The notes under the pieces are model-generated. The model was not told the origin of the DNA and did no database searches. It was given only the letters and a program-made list of their open reading frames with translations. A DNA stretch of 64,000 nt from positions 682,001-746,000 of the forward strand of contig NW_026870532.1 in the NCBI RefSeq assembly GCF_963576545.1, written 5' to 3'. The stretch is from Limanda limanda. Lineage: Eukaryota > Chordata > Actinopteri > Pleuronectiformes > Pleuronectidae. The number at the start of each line of letters is the position of its first letter. Position 1 is the first letter of the stretch. Positions 38,554-52,100 of this stretch are shown piece after piece. A program made the position numbers and the translations under genes.

Positions 38554-40795
38554 CAAGTCTCTCCGACCTTCACAAAAAAAGTTATTCAAGAATATCTCTT
38601 TCTCCTATGTGCTTTCATCCCTAACCCTAACCCTAACCCTTCCGAAAGTCGGAGAAGCTCAAGGATGGTACCGATCGATGCGCGCAACCCCATTTAGTGG
38701 GGGTAGAGCCTACTTGCAAGTCTCTCCGACCTTCACAAAAAAAGTTATTCAAGAATATCTCCTCAGATTTGGGGGAATTTCGTCGGTCGACCTCTTCCGA
38801 AGGTCGTACAAGCTCGGGGATGGTACCAATCGATCCGCAGGACCCAAATTAGTCCAGATGCAACCACTTTCCAAGTCTCTCCGACCTTCACAAAAAAAGT
38901 TATTCAAGAATATCTCTTTCTCCTATGTGCTTTCATCCCTAACCCTAACCCTAACCCTTCCGAAAGTCGGAGAAGCTCAAGGATGGTACCGATCGATGCG
39001 CGCTACCCCATTTAGTGGGGGTAGAGCCTACTTGCAAGTCTCTCCGACCTTCACAAAAAAAGTTATTCAAGAATATCTCCTCAGATTTGGGGGAATTTCG
39101 TCGGTCGACCTCTTCCGAAGGTCGTACAAGCTCGGGGATGGTACCAATCGATCCGCAGGACCCAAATAAGTCCAGATGCAACCACTTTCCAAGTCTCTCC
39201 GACCTTCACAAAAAAAGTTATTCAAGAATATCTCTTTCTCCTATGTGCTTTCATCCCTAACCCTAACCCTAACCCTTCCGAAAGTCGGAGAAGCTCAAGG
39301 ATGGTACCGATCGATGCGCGCTACCCCATTTAGTGGGGGTAGAGCCTACTTGCAAGTCTCTCCGACCTTCACAAAAAAAGTTATTCAAGAATATCTCTTT
39401 CTCCTATGTGCTTTCATCCCTAACCCTAACCCTAACCCTTCCGAAAGTCGGAGAAGCTCAAGGATTGTACCGATCGATGCGCGCTACCCCATTTAGTGGG
39501 GGTAGAGCCTACTTGCAAGTCTCTCCGACCTTCACAAAAAAAGTTATTCAAGAATATCTCTTTCTCCTATGTGCTTTCATCCCTAACCCTAACCCTAACC
39601 CTTCCGAAAGTCGGAGAAGCTCAAGGATGGTACCGATCGATGCGCGCAACCCCATTTAGTGGGGGTAGAGCCTACTTGCAAGTCTCTCCGACCTTCACAA
39701 AAAAAGTTATTCAAGAATATCTCCTCAGATTTGGGGGAATTTCGTCGGTCGACCTCTTTCGAAGGTCGTACAAGCTCGGGGATGGTACCAATCGATCCGC
39801 AGGACCCAAATTAGTCCAGATGCAACCACTTTCCAAGTCTCTCCGACCTTCACAAAAAAAGTTATTCAAGAATATCTCTTTCTCCTATGTGCTTTCATCC
39901 GTAACCCTAACCCTAACCCTTCCAAAAGTCGGAGAAGCTCAAGGATGGTACCGATCGATGCGCGCAACCCCATTTAGTGGGGGTAGAGCCTACTTGCAAG
40001 TCTCTCCGACCTTCACAAAAAAAGTTATTCAAGAATATCTCCTCAGATTTGGGGGAATTTCGTCGGTCGACCTCTTCCGAAGGTCGTACAAGCTCGGGGA
40101 TGGTACCAATCGATCCGCAGGACCCAAATTAGTCCGGATGCAACCACTTTCCAAGTCTCTCCGACCTTCACAAAAAAAGTTATTCAAGAATATCTCTTTC
40201 TCCTATGTGCTTTCATCCCTAACCCTAACCCTAACCCTTCCGAAAGTCGGAGAAGCTCAAGGATGGTACCGATCGATGCGCGCTACCCCATTTAGTGGGG
40301 GTAGAGCCTACTTGCAAGTCTCTCCGACCTTCACAAAAAAAGTTATTCAAGAATATCTCTTTCTCCTATGTGCTTTCATCCCTAACCCTAACCCTAACCC
40401 TTCCGAAAGTCGGAGAAGCTCAAGAATGGTACCGATCGATGCGCGCTACCCCATTTAGTGGGGGTAGAGCCTACTTGCAAGTCTCTCCGACCTTCACAAA
40501 AAAAGTTATTCAAGAATATCTCCTCAGATTTGGGGGAATTTCGTCGGTCGACCTCTTCCGAAGGTCGTACAAGCTCGGGGATGGTACCAATTGATCCGCA
40601 GGACCCAAATTAGTCCAGATGCAACCACTTTCCAAGTCTCTCCGACCTTCACAAAAAAAGTTATTCAAGAATATCTCTTTCTCCTATGTGCTTTCATCCC
40701 TAACCCTAACCCTAACCCTTCCGAAAGTCGGAGAAGCTCAAGGATGGTACCGATCGATGCGCGCTACCCCATTTAGTGGGGGTAGAGCCTACTTG
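38554..40795 (+). repeat. 2242-bp higher-order repeat, fourth copy
   Basis: The diagnostic substitutions are at 39168, 39466, 39901 and 40592. It is the counterpart of the second copy and shares CAAGAATGG. A 2079-bp relative (one A shorter) then begins domain 3. Confidence 0.9.
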
Positions 40796-41113
40796 CAAGT
40801 CTCTCCGACCTTCACAAAAAAAGTTATTCAAGAATATCTCCTCAGATTTGGGGGAATTTCGTCGGTCGACCTCTTCCGAAGGTCGTACAAGCTCGGGGAT
40901 GGTACCAATCGATCCGCAGGACCCAAATTAGTCCAGATGCAACCACTTTCCAAGTCTCTCCGACCTTCACAAAAAAAGTTATTCAAGAATATCTCTTTCT
41001 CCTATGTGCTTTCATCCCTAACCCTAACCCTAACCCTTCCGAAAGTCGGAGAAGCTCAAGGATGGTACCGATCGATGCGCGCTACCCCATTTAGTGGGGG
41101 TAGAGCCTACTTG

Positions 41114-44100
41114 CAAGTCTCTCCGACCTTCACAAAAAAAGTTATTCAAGAATATCTCCTCAGATTTGGGGGAATTTCGTCGGTCGACCTCTTCCGAAGG
41201 TCGTACAAGCTCGGGGATGGTACCAATCGATCCGCAGGACCCAAATAAGTCCAGATGCAACCACTTTCCAAGTCTCTCCGACCTTCACAAAAAAAGTTAT
41301 TCAAGAATATCTCTTTCTCCTATGTGCTTTCATCCCTAACCCTAACCCTAACCCTTCCGAAAGTCGGAGAAGCTCAAGGATGGTACCGATCGATGCGCGC
41401 TACCCCATTTAGTGGGGGTAGAGCCTACTTGCAAGTCTCTCCGACCTTCACAAAAAAAGTTATTCAAGAATATCTCTTTCTCCTATGTGCTTTCATCCCT
41501 AACCCTAACCCTAACCCTTCCGAAAGTCGGAGAAGCTCAAGGATTGTACCGATCGATGCGCGCTACCCCATTTAGTGGGGGTAGAGCCTACTTGCAAGTC
41601 TCTCCGACCTTCACAAAAAAAGTTATTCAAGAATATCTCTTTCTCCTATGTGCTTTCATCCCTAACCCTAACCCTAACCCTTCCGAAAGTCGGAGAAGCT
41701 CAAGGATGGTACCGATCGATGCGCGCAACCCCATTTAGTGGGGGTAGAGCCTACTTGCAAGTCTCTCCGACCTTCACAAAAAAAGTTATTCAAGAATATC
41801 TCCTCAGATTTGGGGGAATTTCGTCGGTCGACCTCTTTCGAAGGTCGTACAAGCTCGGGGATGGTACCAATCGATCCGCAGGACCCAAATTAGTCCAGAT
41901 GCAACCACTTTCCAAGTCTCTCCGACCTTCACAAAAAAAGTTATTCAAGAATATCTCTTTCTCCTATGTGCTTTCATCCGTAACCCTAACCCTAACCCTT
42001 CCAAAAGTCGGAGAAGCTCAAGGATGGTACCGATCGATGCGCGCAACCCCATTTAGTGGGGGTAGAGCCTACTTGCAAGTCTCTCCGACCTTCACAAAAA
42101 AAGTTATTCAAGAATATCTCCTCAGATTTGGGGGAATTTCGTCGGTCGACCTCTTCCGAAGGTCGTACAAGCTCGGGGATGGTACCAATCGATCCGCAGG
42201 ACCCAAATTAGTCCGGATGCAACCACTTTCCAAGTCTCTCCGACCTTCACAAAAAAAGTTATTCAAGAATATCTCTTTCTCCTATGTGCTTTCATCCCTA
42301 ACCCTAACCCTAACCCTTCCGAAAGTCGGAGAAGCTCAAGGATGGTACCGATCGATGCGCGCTACCCCATTTAGTGGGGGTAGAGCCTACTTGCAAGTCT
42401 CTCCGACCTTCACAAAAAAAGTTATTCAAGAATATCTCTTTCTCCTATGTGCTTTCATCCCTAACCCTAACCCTAACCCTTCCGAAAGTCGGAGAAGCTC
42501 AAGAATGGTACCGATCGATGCGCGCTACCCCATTTAGTGGGGGTAGAGCCTACTTGCAAGTCTCTCCGACCTTCACAAAAAAAGTTATTCAAGAATATCT
42601 CCTCAGATTTGGGGGAATTTCGTCGGTCGACCTCTTCCGAAGGTCGTACAAGCTCGGGGATGGTACCAATTGATCCGCAGGACCCAAATTAGTCCAGATG
42701 CAACCACTTTCCAAGTCTCTCCGACCTTCACAAAAAAAGTTATTCAAGAATATCTCTTTCTCCTATGTGCTTTCATCCCTAACCCTAACCCTAACCCTTC
42801 CGAAAGTCGGAGAAGCTCAAGGATGGTACCGATCGATGCGCGCTACCCCATTTAGTGGGGGTAGAGCCTACTTGCAAGTCTCTCCGACCTTCACAAAAAA
42901 AGTTATTCAAGAATATCTCCTCAGATTTGGGGGAATTTCGTCGGTCGACCTCTTCCGAAGGTCGTACAAGCTCGGGGATGGTACCAATCGATCCGCAGGA
43001 CCCAAATTAGTCCAGATGCAACCACTTTCCAAGTCTCTCCGACCTTCACAAAAAAAGTTATTCAAGAATATCTCTTTCTCCTATGTGCTTTCATCCCTAA
43101 CCCTAACCCTAACCCTTCCGAAAGTCGGAGAAGCTCAAGGATGGTACCGATCGATGCGCGCTACCCCATTTAGTGGGGGTAGAGCCTACTTGCAAGTCTC
43201 TCCGACCTTCACAAAAAAAGTTATTCAAGAATATCTCTTTCTCCTATGTGCTTTCATCCCTAACCCTAACCCTAACCCTTCCGAAAGTCGGAGAAGCTCA
43301 AGGATGGTACCGATCGATGCGCGCTACCCCATTTAGTGGGGGTAGAGCCTACTTGCAAGTCTCTCCGACCTTCACAAAAAAAGTTATTCAAGAATATCTC
43401 CTCAGATTTGGGGGAATTTCGTCGGTCGACCTCTTCCGAAGGTCGTACAAGCTCGGGGATGGTACCAATCGATCCGCAGGACCCAAGTTAGTCCAGATGC
43501 AACCACTTTCCAAGTCTCTCCGACCTTCACAAAAAAAGTTATTCAAGAATATCTCTTTCTCCTATGTGCTTTCATCCCTAACCCTAACCCTAACCCTTCC
43601 GAAAGTCGGAGAAGCTCAAGGATGGTACCGATCGATGCGCGCTACCCCATTTAGTGGGGGTAGAGCCTACTTGCAAGTCTCTCCGACCTTCACAAAAAAA
43701 GTTATTCAAGAATATCTCCTCAGATTTGGGGGAATTTCGTCGGTCGACCTCTTCCGAAGGTCGTACAAGCTCGGGGATGGTACCAATTGATCCGCAGGAC
43801 CCAAATTAGTCCAGATGCAACCACTTTCCAAGTCTCTCCGACCTTCACAAAAAAAGTTATTCAAGAATATCTCTTTCTCCTATGTGCTTTCATCCCTAAC
43901 CCTAACCCTAACCCTTCCGAAAGTCGGAGAAGCTCAAGGATGGTACCGATCGATGCGCGCTACCCCATTTAGTGGGGGTAGAGCCTACTTGCAAGTCTCT
44001 CCGACCTTCACAAAAAAAGTTATTCAAGAATATCTCCTCAGATTTGGGGGAATTTCGTCGGTCGACCTCTTCCGAAGGTCGTACAAGCTCGGGGATGGTA

Positions 44101-45108
44101 CCAATCGATCCGCAGGACCCAAATTAGTCCAGATGCAACCACTTTCCAAGTCTCTCCGACCTTCACAAAAAAAGTTATTCAAGAATATCTCTTTCTCCTA
44201 TGTGCTTTCATCCCTAACCCTAACCCTAACCCTTCCGAAAGTCGGAGAAGCTCAAGGATGGTACCGATCGATGCGCGCTACCCCATTTAGTGGGGGTAGA
44301 GCCTACTTGCAAGTCTCTCCGACCTTCACAAAAAAAGTTATTCAAGAATATCTCTTTCTCCTATGTGCTTTCATCCCTAACCCTAACCCTAACCCTTCCG
44401 AAAGTCGGAGAAGCTCAAGGATGGTACCGATCGATGCGCGCTACCCCATTTAGTGGGGGTAGAGCCTACTTGCAAGTCTCTCCGACCTTCATAAAAAAAG
44501 TTATTCAAGAATATCTCCTCAGATTTGGGGGAATTTCGTCGGTCGACCTCTTCCGAAGGTCGTACAAGCTCGGGGATGGTACCAATCGATCCGCAGGACC
44601 CAAGTTAGTCCAGATGCAACCACTTTCCAAGTCTCTCCGACCTTCACAAAAAAAGTTATTCAAGAATATCTCTTTCTCCTATGTGCTTTCATCCCTAACC
44701 CTAACCCTAACCCTTCCGAAAGTCGGAGAAGCTCAAGGATGGTACCGATCGATGCGCGCTACCCCATTTAGTGGGGGTAGAGCCTACTTGCAAGTCTCTC
44801 CGACCTTCACAAAAAAAGTTATTCAAGAATATCTCCTCAGATTTGGGGGAATTTCGTCGGTCGACCTCTTCCGAAGGTCGTACAAGCTCGGGGATGGTAC
44901 CAATCGATCCGCAGGACCCAAATTAGTCCAGATGCAACCACTTTCCAAGTCTCTCCGACCTTCACAAAAAAAGTTATTCAAGAATATCTCTTTCTCCTAT
45001 GTGCTTTCATCCCTAACCCTAACCCTAACCCTTCCGAAAGTCGGAGAAGCTCAAGGATGGTACCGATCGATGCGCGCTACCCCATTTAGTGGGGGTAGAG
45101 CCTACTTG
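41114..45108 (+). repeat. 3995-bp higher-order repeat, copy 1 (15 A + 10 B)
   Basis: Its first 2079 bp match the 2242-bp family (markers at 41247, 41545, 41980, 42671). The rest is mostly B-A alternation, with a second CCAATTGATCC unit at 43788 and CATAAAAAAAG at 44492. Confidence 0.92.
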
Positions 45109-48100
45109 CAAGTCTCTCCGACCTTCACAAAAAAAGTTATTCAAGAATATCTCCTCAGATTTGGGGGAATTTCGTCGGTCGACCTCTTCCGAAGGTCGTA
45201 CAAGCTCGGGGATGGTACCAATCGATCCGCAGGACCCAAATAAGTCCAGATGCAACCACTTTCCAAGTCTCTCCGACCTTCACAAAAAAAGTTATTCAAG
45301 AATATCTCTTTCTCCTATGTGCTTTCATCCCTAACCCTAACCCTAACCCTTCCGAAAGTCGGAGAAGCTCAAGGATGGTACCGATCGATGCGCGCTACCC
45401 CATTTAGTGGGGGTAGAGCCTACTTGCAAGTCTCTCCGACCTTCACAAAAAAAGTTATTCAAGAATATCTCTTTCTCCTATGTGCTTTCATCCCTAACCC
45501 TAACCCTAACCCTTCCGAAAGTCGGAGAAGCTCAAGGATTGTACCGATCGATGCGCGCTACCCCATTTAGTGGGGGTAGAGCCTACTTGCAAGTCTCTCC
45601 GACCTTCACAAAAAAAGTTATTCAAGAATATCTCTTTCTCCTATGTGCTTTCATCCCTAACCCTAACCCTAACCCTTCCGAAAGTCGGAGAAGCTCAAGG
45701 ATGGTACCGATCGATGCGCGCAACCCCATTTAGTGGGGGTAGAGCCTACTTGCAAGTCTCTCCGACCTTCACAAAAAAAGTTATTCAAGAATATCTCCTC
45801 AGATTTGGGGGAATTTCGTCGGTCGACCTCTTTCGAAGGTCGTACAAGCTCGGGGATGGTACCAATCGATCCGCAGGACCCAAATTAGTCCAGATGCAAC
45901 CACTTTCCAAGTCTCTCCGACCTTCACAAAAAAAGTTATTCAAGAATATCTCTTTCTCCTATGTGCTTTCATCCGTAACCCTAACCCTAACCCTTCCAAA
46001 AGTCGGAGAAGCTCAAGGATGGTACCGATCGATGCGCGCAACCCCATTTAGTGGGGGTAGAGCCTACTTGCAAGTCTCTCCGACCTTCACAAAAAAAGTT
46101 ATTCAAGAATATCTCCTCAGATTTGGGGGAATTTCGTCGGTCGACCTCTTCCGAAGGTCGTACAAGCTCGGGGATGGTACCAATCGATCCGCAGGACCCA
46201 AATTAGTCCGGATGCAACCACTTTCCAAGTCTCTCCGACCTTCACAAAAAAAGTTATTCAAGAATATCTCTTTCTCCTATGTGCTTTCATCCCTAACCCT
46301 AACCCTAACCCTTCCGAAAGTCGGAGAAGCTCAAGGATGGTACCGATCGATGCGCGCTACCCCATTTAGTGGGGGTAGAGCCTACTTGCAAGTCTCTCCG
46401 ACCTTCACAAAAAAAGTTATTCAAGAATATCTCTTTCTCCTATGTGCTTTCATCCCTAACCCTAACCCTAACCCTTCCGAAAGTCGGAGAAGCTCAAGGA
46501 TGGTACCGATCGATGCGCGCTACCCCATTTAGTGGGGGTAGAGCCTACTTGCAAGTCTCTCCGACCTTCACAAAAAAAGTTATTCAAGAATATCTCCTCA
46601 GATTTGGGGGAATTTCGTCGGTCGACCTCTTCCGAAGGTCGTACAAGCTCGGGGATGGTACCAATTGATCCGCAGGACCCAAATTAGTCCAGATGCAACC
46701 ACTTTCCAAGTCTCTCCGACCTTCACAAAAAAAGTTATTCAAGAATATCTCTTTCTCCTATGTGCTTTCATCCCTAACCCTAACCCTAACCCTTCCGAAA
46801 GTCGGAGAAGCTCAAGGATGGTACCGATCGATGCGCGCTACCCCATTTAGTGGGGGTAGAGCCTACTTGCAAGTCTCTCCGACCTTCACAAAAAAAGTTA
46901 TTCAAGAATATCTCCTCAGATTTGGGGGAATTTCGTCGGTCGACCTCTTCCGAAGGTCGTACAAGCTCGGGGATGGTACCAATCGATCCGCAGGACCCAA
47001 ATTAGTCCAGATGCAACCACTTTCCAAGTCTCTCCGACCTTCACAAAAAAAGTTATTCAAGAATATCTCTTTCTCCTATGTGCTTTCATCCCTAACCCTA
47101 ACCCTAACCCTTCCGAAAGTCGGAGAAGCTCAAGGATGGTACCGATCGATGCGCGCTACCCCATTTAGTGGGGGTAGAGCCTACTTGCAAGTCTCTCCGA
47201 CCTTCACAAAAAAAGTTATTCAAGAATATCTCTTTCTCCTATGTGCTTTCATCCCTAACCCTAACCCTAACCCTTCCGAAAGTCGGAGAAGCTCAAGGAT
47301 GGTACCGATCGATGCGCGCTACCCCATTTAGTGGGGGTAGAGCCTACTTGCAAGTCTCTCCGACCTTCACAAAAAAAGTTATTCAAGAATATCTCCTCAG
47401 ATTTGGGGGAATTTCGTCGGTCGACCTCTTCCGAAGGTCGTACAAGCTCGGGGATGGTACCAATCGATCCGCAGGACCCAAGTTAGTCCAGATGCAACCA
47501 CTTTCCAAGTCTCTCCGACCTTCACAAAAAAAGTTATTCAAGAATATCTCTTTCTCCTATGTGCTTTCATCCCTAACCCTAACCCTAACCCTTCCGAAAG
47601 TCGGAGAAGCTCAAGGATGGTACCGATCGATGCGCGCTACCCCATTTAGTGGGGGTAGAGCCTACTTGCAAGTCTCTCCGACCTTCACAAAAAAAGTTAT
47701 TCAAGAATATCTCCTCAGATTTGGGGGAATTTCGTCGGTCGACCTCTTCCGAAGGTCGTACAAGCTCGGGGATGGTACCAATTGATCCGCAGGACCCAAA
47801 TTAGTCCAGATGCAACCACTTTCCAAGTCTCTCCGACCTTCACAAAAAAAGTTATTCAAGAATATCTCTTTCTCCTATGTGCTTTCATCCCTAACCCTAA
47901 CCCTAACCCTTCCGAAAGTCGGAGAAGCTCAAGGATGGTACCGATCGATGCGCGCTACCCCATTTAGTGGGGGTAGAGCCTACTTGCAAGTCTCTCCGAC
48001 CTTCACAAAAAAAGTTATTCAAGAATATCTCCTCAGATTTGGGGGAATTTCGTCGGTCGACCTCTTCCGAAGGTCGTACAAGCTCGGGGATGGTACCAAT

Positions 48101-49103
48101 CGATCCGCAGGACCCAAATTAGTCCAGATGCAACCACTTTCCAAGTCTCTCCGACCTTCACAAAAAAAGTTATTCAAGAATATCTCTTTCTCCTATGTGC
48201 TTTCATCCCTAACCCTAACCCTAACCCTTCCGAAAGTCGGAGAAGCTCAAGGATGGTACCGATCGATGCGCGCTACCCCATTTAGTGGGGGTAGAGCCTA
48301 CTTGCAAGTCTCTCCGACCTTCACAAAAAAAGTTATTCAAGAATATCTCTTTCTCCTATGTGCTTTCATCCCTAACCCTAACCCTAACCCTTCCGAAAGT
48401 CGGAGAAGCTCAAGGATGGTACCGATCGATGCGCGCTACCCCATTTAGTGGGGGTAGAGCCTACTTGCAAGTCTCTCCGACCTTCATAAAAAAAGTTATT
48501 CAAGAATATCTCCTCAGATTTGGGGGAATTTCGTCGGTCGACCTCTTCCGAAGGTCGTACAAGCTCGGGGATGGTACCAATCGATCCGCAGGACCCAAGT
48601 TAGTCCAGATGCAACCACTTTCCAAGTCTCTCCGACCTTCACAAAAAAAGTTATTCAAGAATATCTCTTTCTCCTATGTGCTTTCATCCCTAACCCTAAC
48701 CCTAACCCTTCCGAAAGTCGGAGAAGCTCAAGGATGGTACCGATCGATGCGCGCTACCCCATTTAGTGGGGGTAGAGCCTACTTGCAAGTCTCTCCGACC
48801 TTCACAAAAAAAGTTATTCAAGAATATCTCCTCAGATTTGGGGGAATTTCGTCGGTCGACCTCTTCCGAAGGTCGTACAAGCTCGGGGATGGTACCAATC
48901 GATCCGCAGGACCCAAATTAGTCCAGATGCAACCACTTTCCAAGTCTCTCCGACCTTCACAAAAAAAGTTATTCAAGAATATCTCTTTCTCCTATGTGCT
49001 TTCATCCCTAACCCTAACCCTAACCCTTCCGAAAGTCGGAGAAGCTCAAGGATGGTACCGATCGATGCGCGCTACCCCATTTAGTGGGGGTAGAGCCTAC
49101 TTG
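45109..49103 (+). repeat. 3995-bp higher-order repeat, copy 2 (15 A + 10 B)
   Basis: This is the tandem partner of 41114-45108. Every B start is shifted by exactly 3995, and the markers recur at 45242, 45540, 45975, 46666, 47783 and 48487. One visible difference is CAAGGATGG here in place of CAAGAATGG in copy 1 (near 42504). Confidence 0.92.
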
Positions 49104-52100
49104 CAAGTCTCTCCGACCTTCACAAAAAAAGTTATTCAAGAATATCTCTTTCTCCTATGTGCTTTCATCCCTAACCCTAACCCTAACCCTTCCGAAAGTC
49201 GGAGAAGCTCAAGGATGGTACCGATCGATGCGCGCTACCCCATTTAGTGGGGGTAGAGCCTACTTGCAAGTCTCTCCGACCTTCACAAAAAAAGTTATTC
49301 AAGAATATCTCCTCAGATTTGGGGGAATTTCGTCGTTCGACCTCTTCCGAAGGTCGTACAAGCTCGGGGATGGTACCAATCGATCCGCAGGACCCAAATT
49401 AATCCAGATGCAGCCACTTTCCAAGTCTTTCCGACCTTCACAAAAAAAGTTATTCAAGAATATCTCTTTCTCCTATGTGCTTTCATCCCTAACCCTAACC
49501 CTAACCCTTCCGAAAGTCGGAGAAGCTCAAGGATGGTACCGATCGATGCGCGCTACCCCATTTAGTGGGGGTAGAGCCTACTTGCAAGTCTCTCCGACCT
49601 TCACAAAAAAAGTTATTCAAGAATATCTCTTTCTCCTATGTGCTTTCATCCCTAACCCTAACCCTAACCCTTCCGAAAGTCGGAGAAGCTCAAGGATGGT
49701 ACCGATCGATGCGCGCTACCCCATTTAGTGGGGGTAGAGCCTACTTGCAAGTCTCTCCGACCTTCACAAAAAACGTTATTCAAGAATATCTCTTTCTCCT
49801 ATGTGCTTTCATCCCTAACCCTAACCCTAACCCTTCCGAAAGTCGGAGAAGCTCAAGGATGGTACCGATCGATGCGCGCTACCCCATTTAGTGGGGGTAG
49901 AGCCTACTTGCAAGTCTCTCCGACCTTCACAAAAAAAGTTATTCAAGAATATCTCCTCAGATTTGGGGGAATTTCGTCGGTCGACCTCTTCCGAAGGTCG
50001 TACAAGCTCGGGGATGGTACCAATCGATCCGCAGGACCCAAATTAGTCCAGATGCAACCACTTTCCAAGTCTCTCCGACCTTCACAAAAAAAGTTATTCA
50101 AGAATATCTCTTTCTCCTATGTGCTTTCATCCCTAACCCTAACCCTAACCCTTCCGAAAGTCGGAGAAGCTCAAGGATGGTACCGATCGATGCGCGCTAC
50201 CCCATTTAGTGGGGGTAGAGCCTACTTGCAAGTCTCTCCGACCTTCACAAAAAAAGTTATTCAAGAATATCTCTTTCTCCTATGTGCTTTCATCCCTAAC
50301 CCTAACCCTAACCCTTCCGAAAGTCGGAGAAGCTCAAGGATGGTACCGATCGATGCGCGCTACCCCATTTAGTGGGGGTAGAGCCTACTTGCAAGTCTCT
50401 CCGACCTTCACAAAAAAAGTTATTCAAGAATATCTCCTCAGATTTGGGGGAATTTCGTCGGTCGACCTCTTCCGAAGGTCGTACAAGCTCGGGGATGGTA
50501 CCAATCGATCTGCAGGACCCAAATTAGTCCAGATGCAGCCACTTTCCAAGTCTCTCCGACCTTCACAAAAAAAGTTATTCAAGAATATCTCTTTCTCCTA
50601 TGTGCTTTCATCCCTAACCCTAACCCTAACCCTTCCGAAAGTCGGAGAAGCTCAAGGATGGTACCGATCGATGCGCGCTACCCCATTTAGTGGGGGTAGA
50701 GCCTACTTGCAAGTCTCTCCGACCTTCACAAAAAAAGTTATTCAAGAATATCTCTTTCTCCTATGTGCTTTCATCCCTAACCCTAACCCTAACCCTTCCG
50801 AAAGTCGGAGAAGCTCAAGGATGGTACCGATCGATGCGCGCTACCCCATTTAGTGGGGGTAGAGCCTACTTGCAAGTCTCTCCGACCTTCACAAAAAAAG
50901 TTATTCAAGAATATCTCTTTCTCCTATGTGCTTTCATCCCTAACCCTAACCCTAACCCTTCCGAAAGTCGGAGAAGCTCAAGGATGGTACCGATCGATGC
51001 GCGCAACCCCATTTAGTGGGGGTAGAGCCTACTTGCAAGTCTCTCCGACCTTCACAAAAAAAGTTATTCAAGAATATCTCCTCAGATTTGGGGGAATTTC
51101 GTCGGTCGACCTCTTCCGAAGGTCGTACAAGCTCGGGGATGGTACCAATCGATCCGCAGGACCCAAATTAGTCCGGATGCAACCACTTTCCAAGTCTCTC
51201 CGACCTTCACAAAAAAAGTTATTCAAGAATATCTCTTTCTCCTATGTGCTTTCATCCCTAACCCTAACCCTAACCCTTCCGAAAGTCGGAGAAGCTCAAG
51301 GATGGTACCGATCGATGCGCGCTACCCCATTTAGTGGGGGTAGAGCCTACTTGCAAGTCTCTCCGACCTTCACAAAAAAAGTTATTCAAGAATATCTCTT
51401 TCTCCTATGTGCTTTCATCCCTAACCCTAACCCTAACCCTTCCGAAAGTCGGAGAAGCTCAAGGATGGTACCGATCGATGCGCGCTACCCCATTTAGTGG
51501 GGGTAGAGCCTACTTGCAAGTCTCTCCGACCTTCACAAAAAAAGTTATTCAAGAATATCTCCTCAGATTTGGGGGAATTTCGTCGGTCGACCTCTTCCGA
51601 AGGTCGTACAAGCTCGGGGATGGTACCAATTGATCCGCAGGACCCAAATTAGTCCAGATGCAACCACTTTCCAAGTCTCTCCGACCTTCACAAAAAAAGT
51701 TATTCAAGAATATCTCTTTCTCCTATGTGCTTTCATCCCTAACCCTAACCCTAACCCTTCCGAAAGTCGGAGAAGCTCAAAGATGGTACCGATCGATGCG
51801 TGCTACCCCATTTAGTGGGGGTAGAGCCTACTTGCAAGTCTCTCCGACCTTCACAAAAAAAGTTATTCAAGAATATCTCCTCAGATTTGGGGGAATTTCG
51901 TCGGTCGACCTCTTCCGAAGGTCGTACAAGCTCGGGGATGGTACCAATCGATCCGCAGGACCCAAATTAGTCCAGATGCAACCACTTTCCAAGTCTCTCC
52001 GACCTTCACAAAAAAAGTTATTCAAGAATATCTCTTTCTCCTATGTGCTTTCATCCCTAACCCTAACCCTAACCCTTCCGAAAGTCGGAGAAGCTCAAAG

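Larger units (their letters stand above)
31832..41113 (+). repeat. Domain 2b: right copy region of the large duplication
   Basis: This domain holds 38 A and 20 B units. B units start at 31832, 32639, 33120, 33601, 34082, 34400, 34881, 35525, 35837, 36475, 36793, 37437, 37755, 38236, 38717, 39035, 39679, 39997, 40478 and 40796. The B unit at 31832 has CCCAAGTTAG, a variant otherwise seen in domain 3 and at 52446, so the junction into the duplicated segment probably lies between that site (about 31960) and 32500. Confidence 0.92.
32150..41113 (+). repeat. Large segmental duplication within the array, right copy (~9.0 kb)
   Basis: This is the right-hand copy of 20781-31668, with the same rare variants at matching offsets, for example two-hexamer units at 35745 and 36220. 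It begins within 500 bp of the end of the left copy, so the pair is nearly tandem. Confidence 0.88.
41114..49103 (+). repeat. Domain 3: most B-rich part of the array
   Basis: This domain holds 30 A and 20 B units, only 1.5 A per B. B units start at 41114, 41758, 42076, 42557, 42875, 43356, 43674, 43992, 44473, 44791, and the same ten plus 3995: 45109, 45753, 46071, 46552, 46870, 47351, 47669, 47987, 48468, 48786. It consists of two tandem copies of one 3995-bp higher-order repeat. Confidence 0.94.

Noticed and set aside
27264..45255. Recurrent 76-codon minus-strand open frame (27264-27494, 29506-29736, 36709-36939, 38951-39181, 41030-41260, 45025-45255)
   Set aside because: It appears only where a single T-to-A change (CAAATAAGTCC) occurs in a B unit, and it copies with the higher-order repeat. 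It is a chance frame in satellite DNA.
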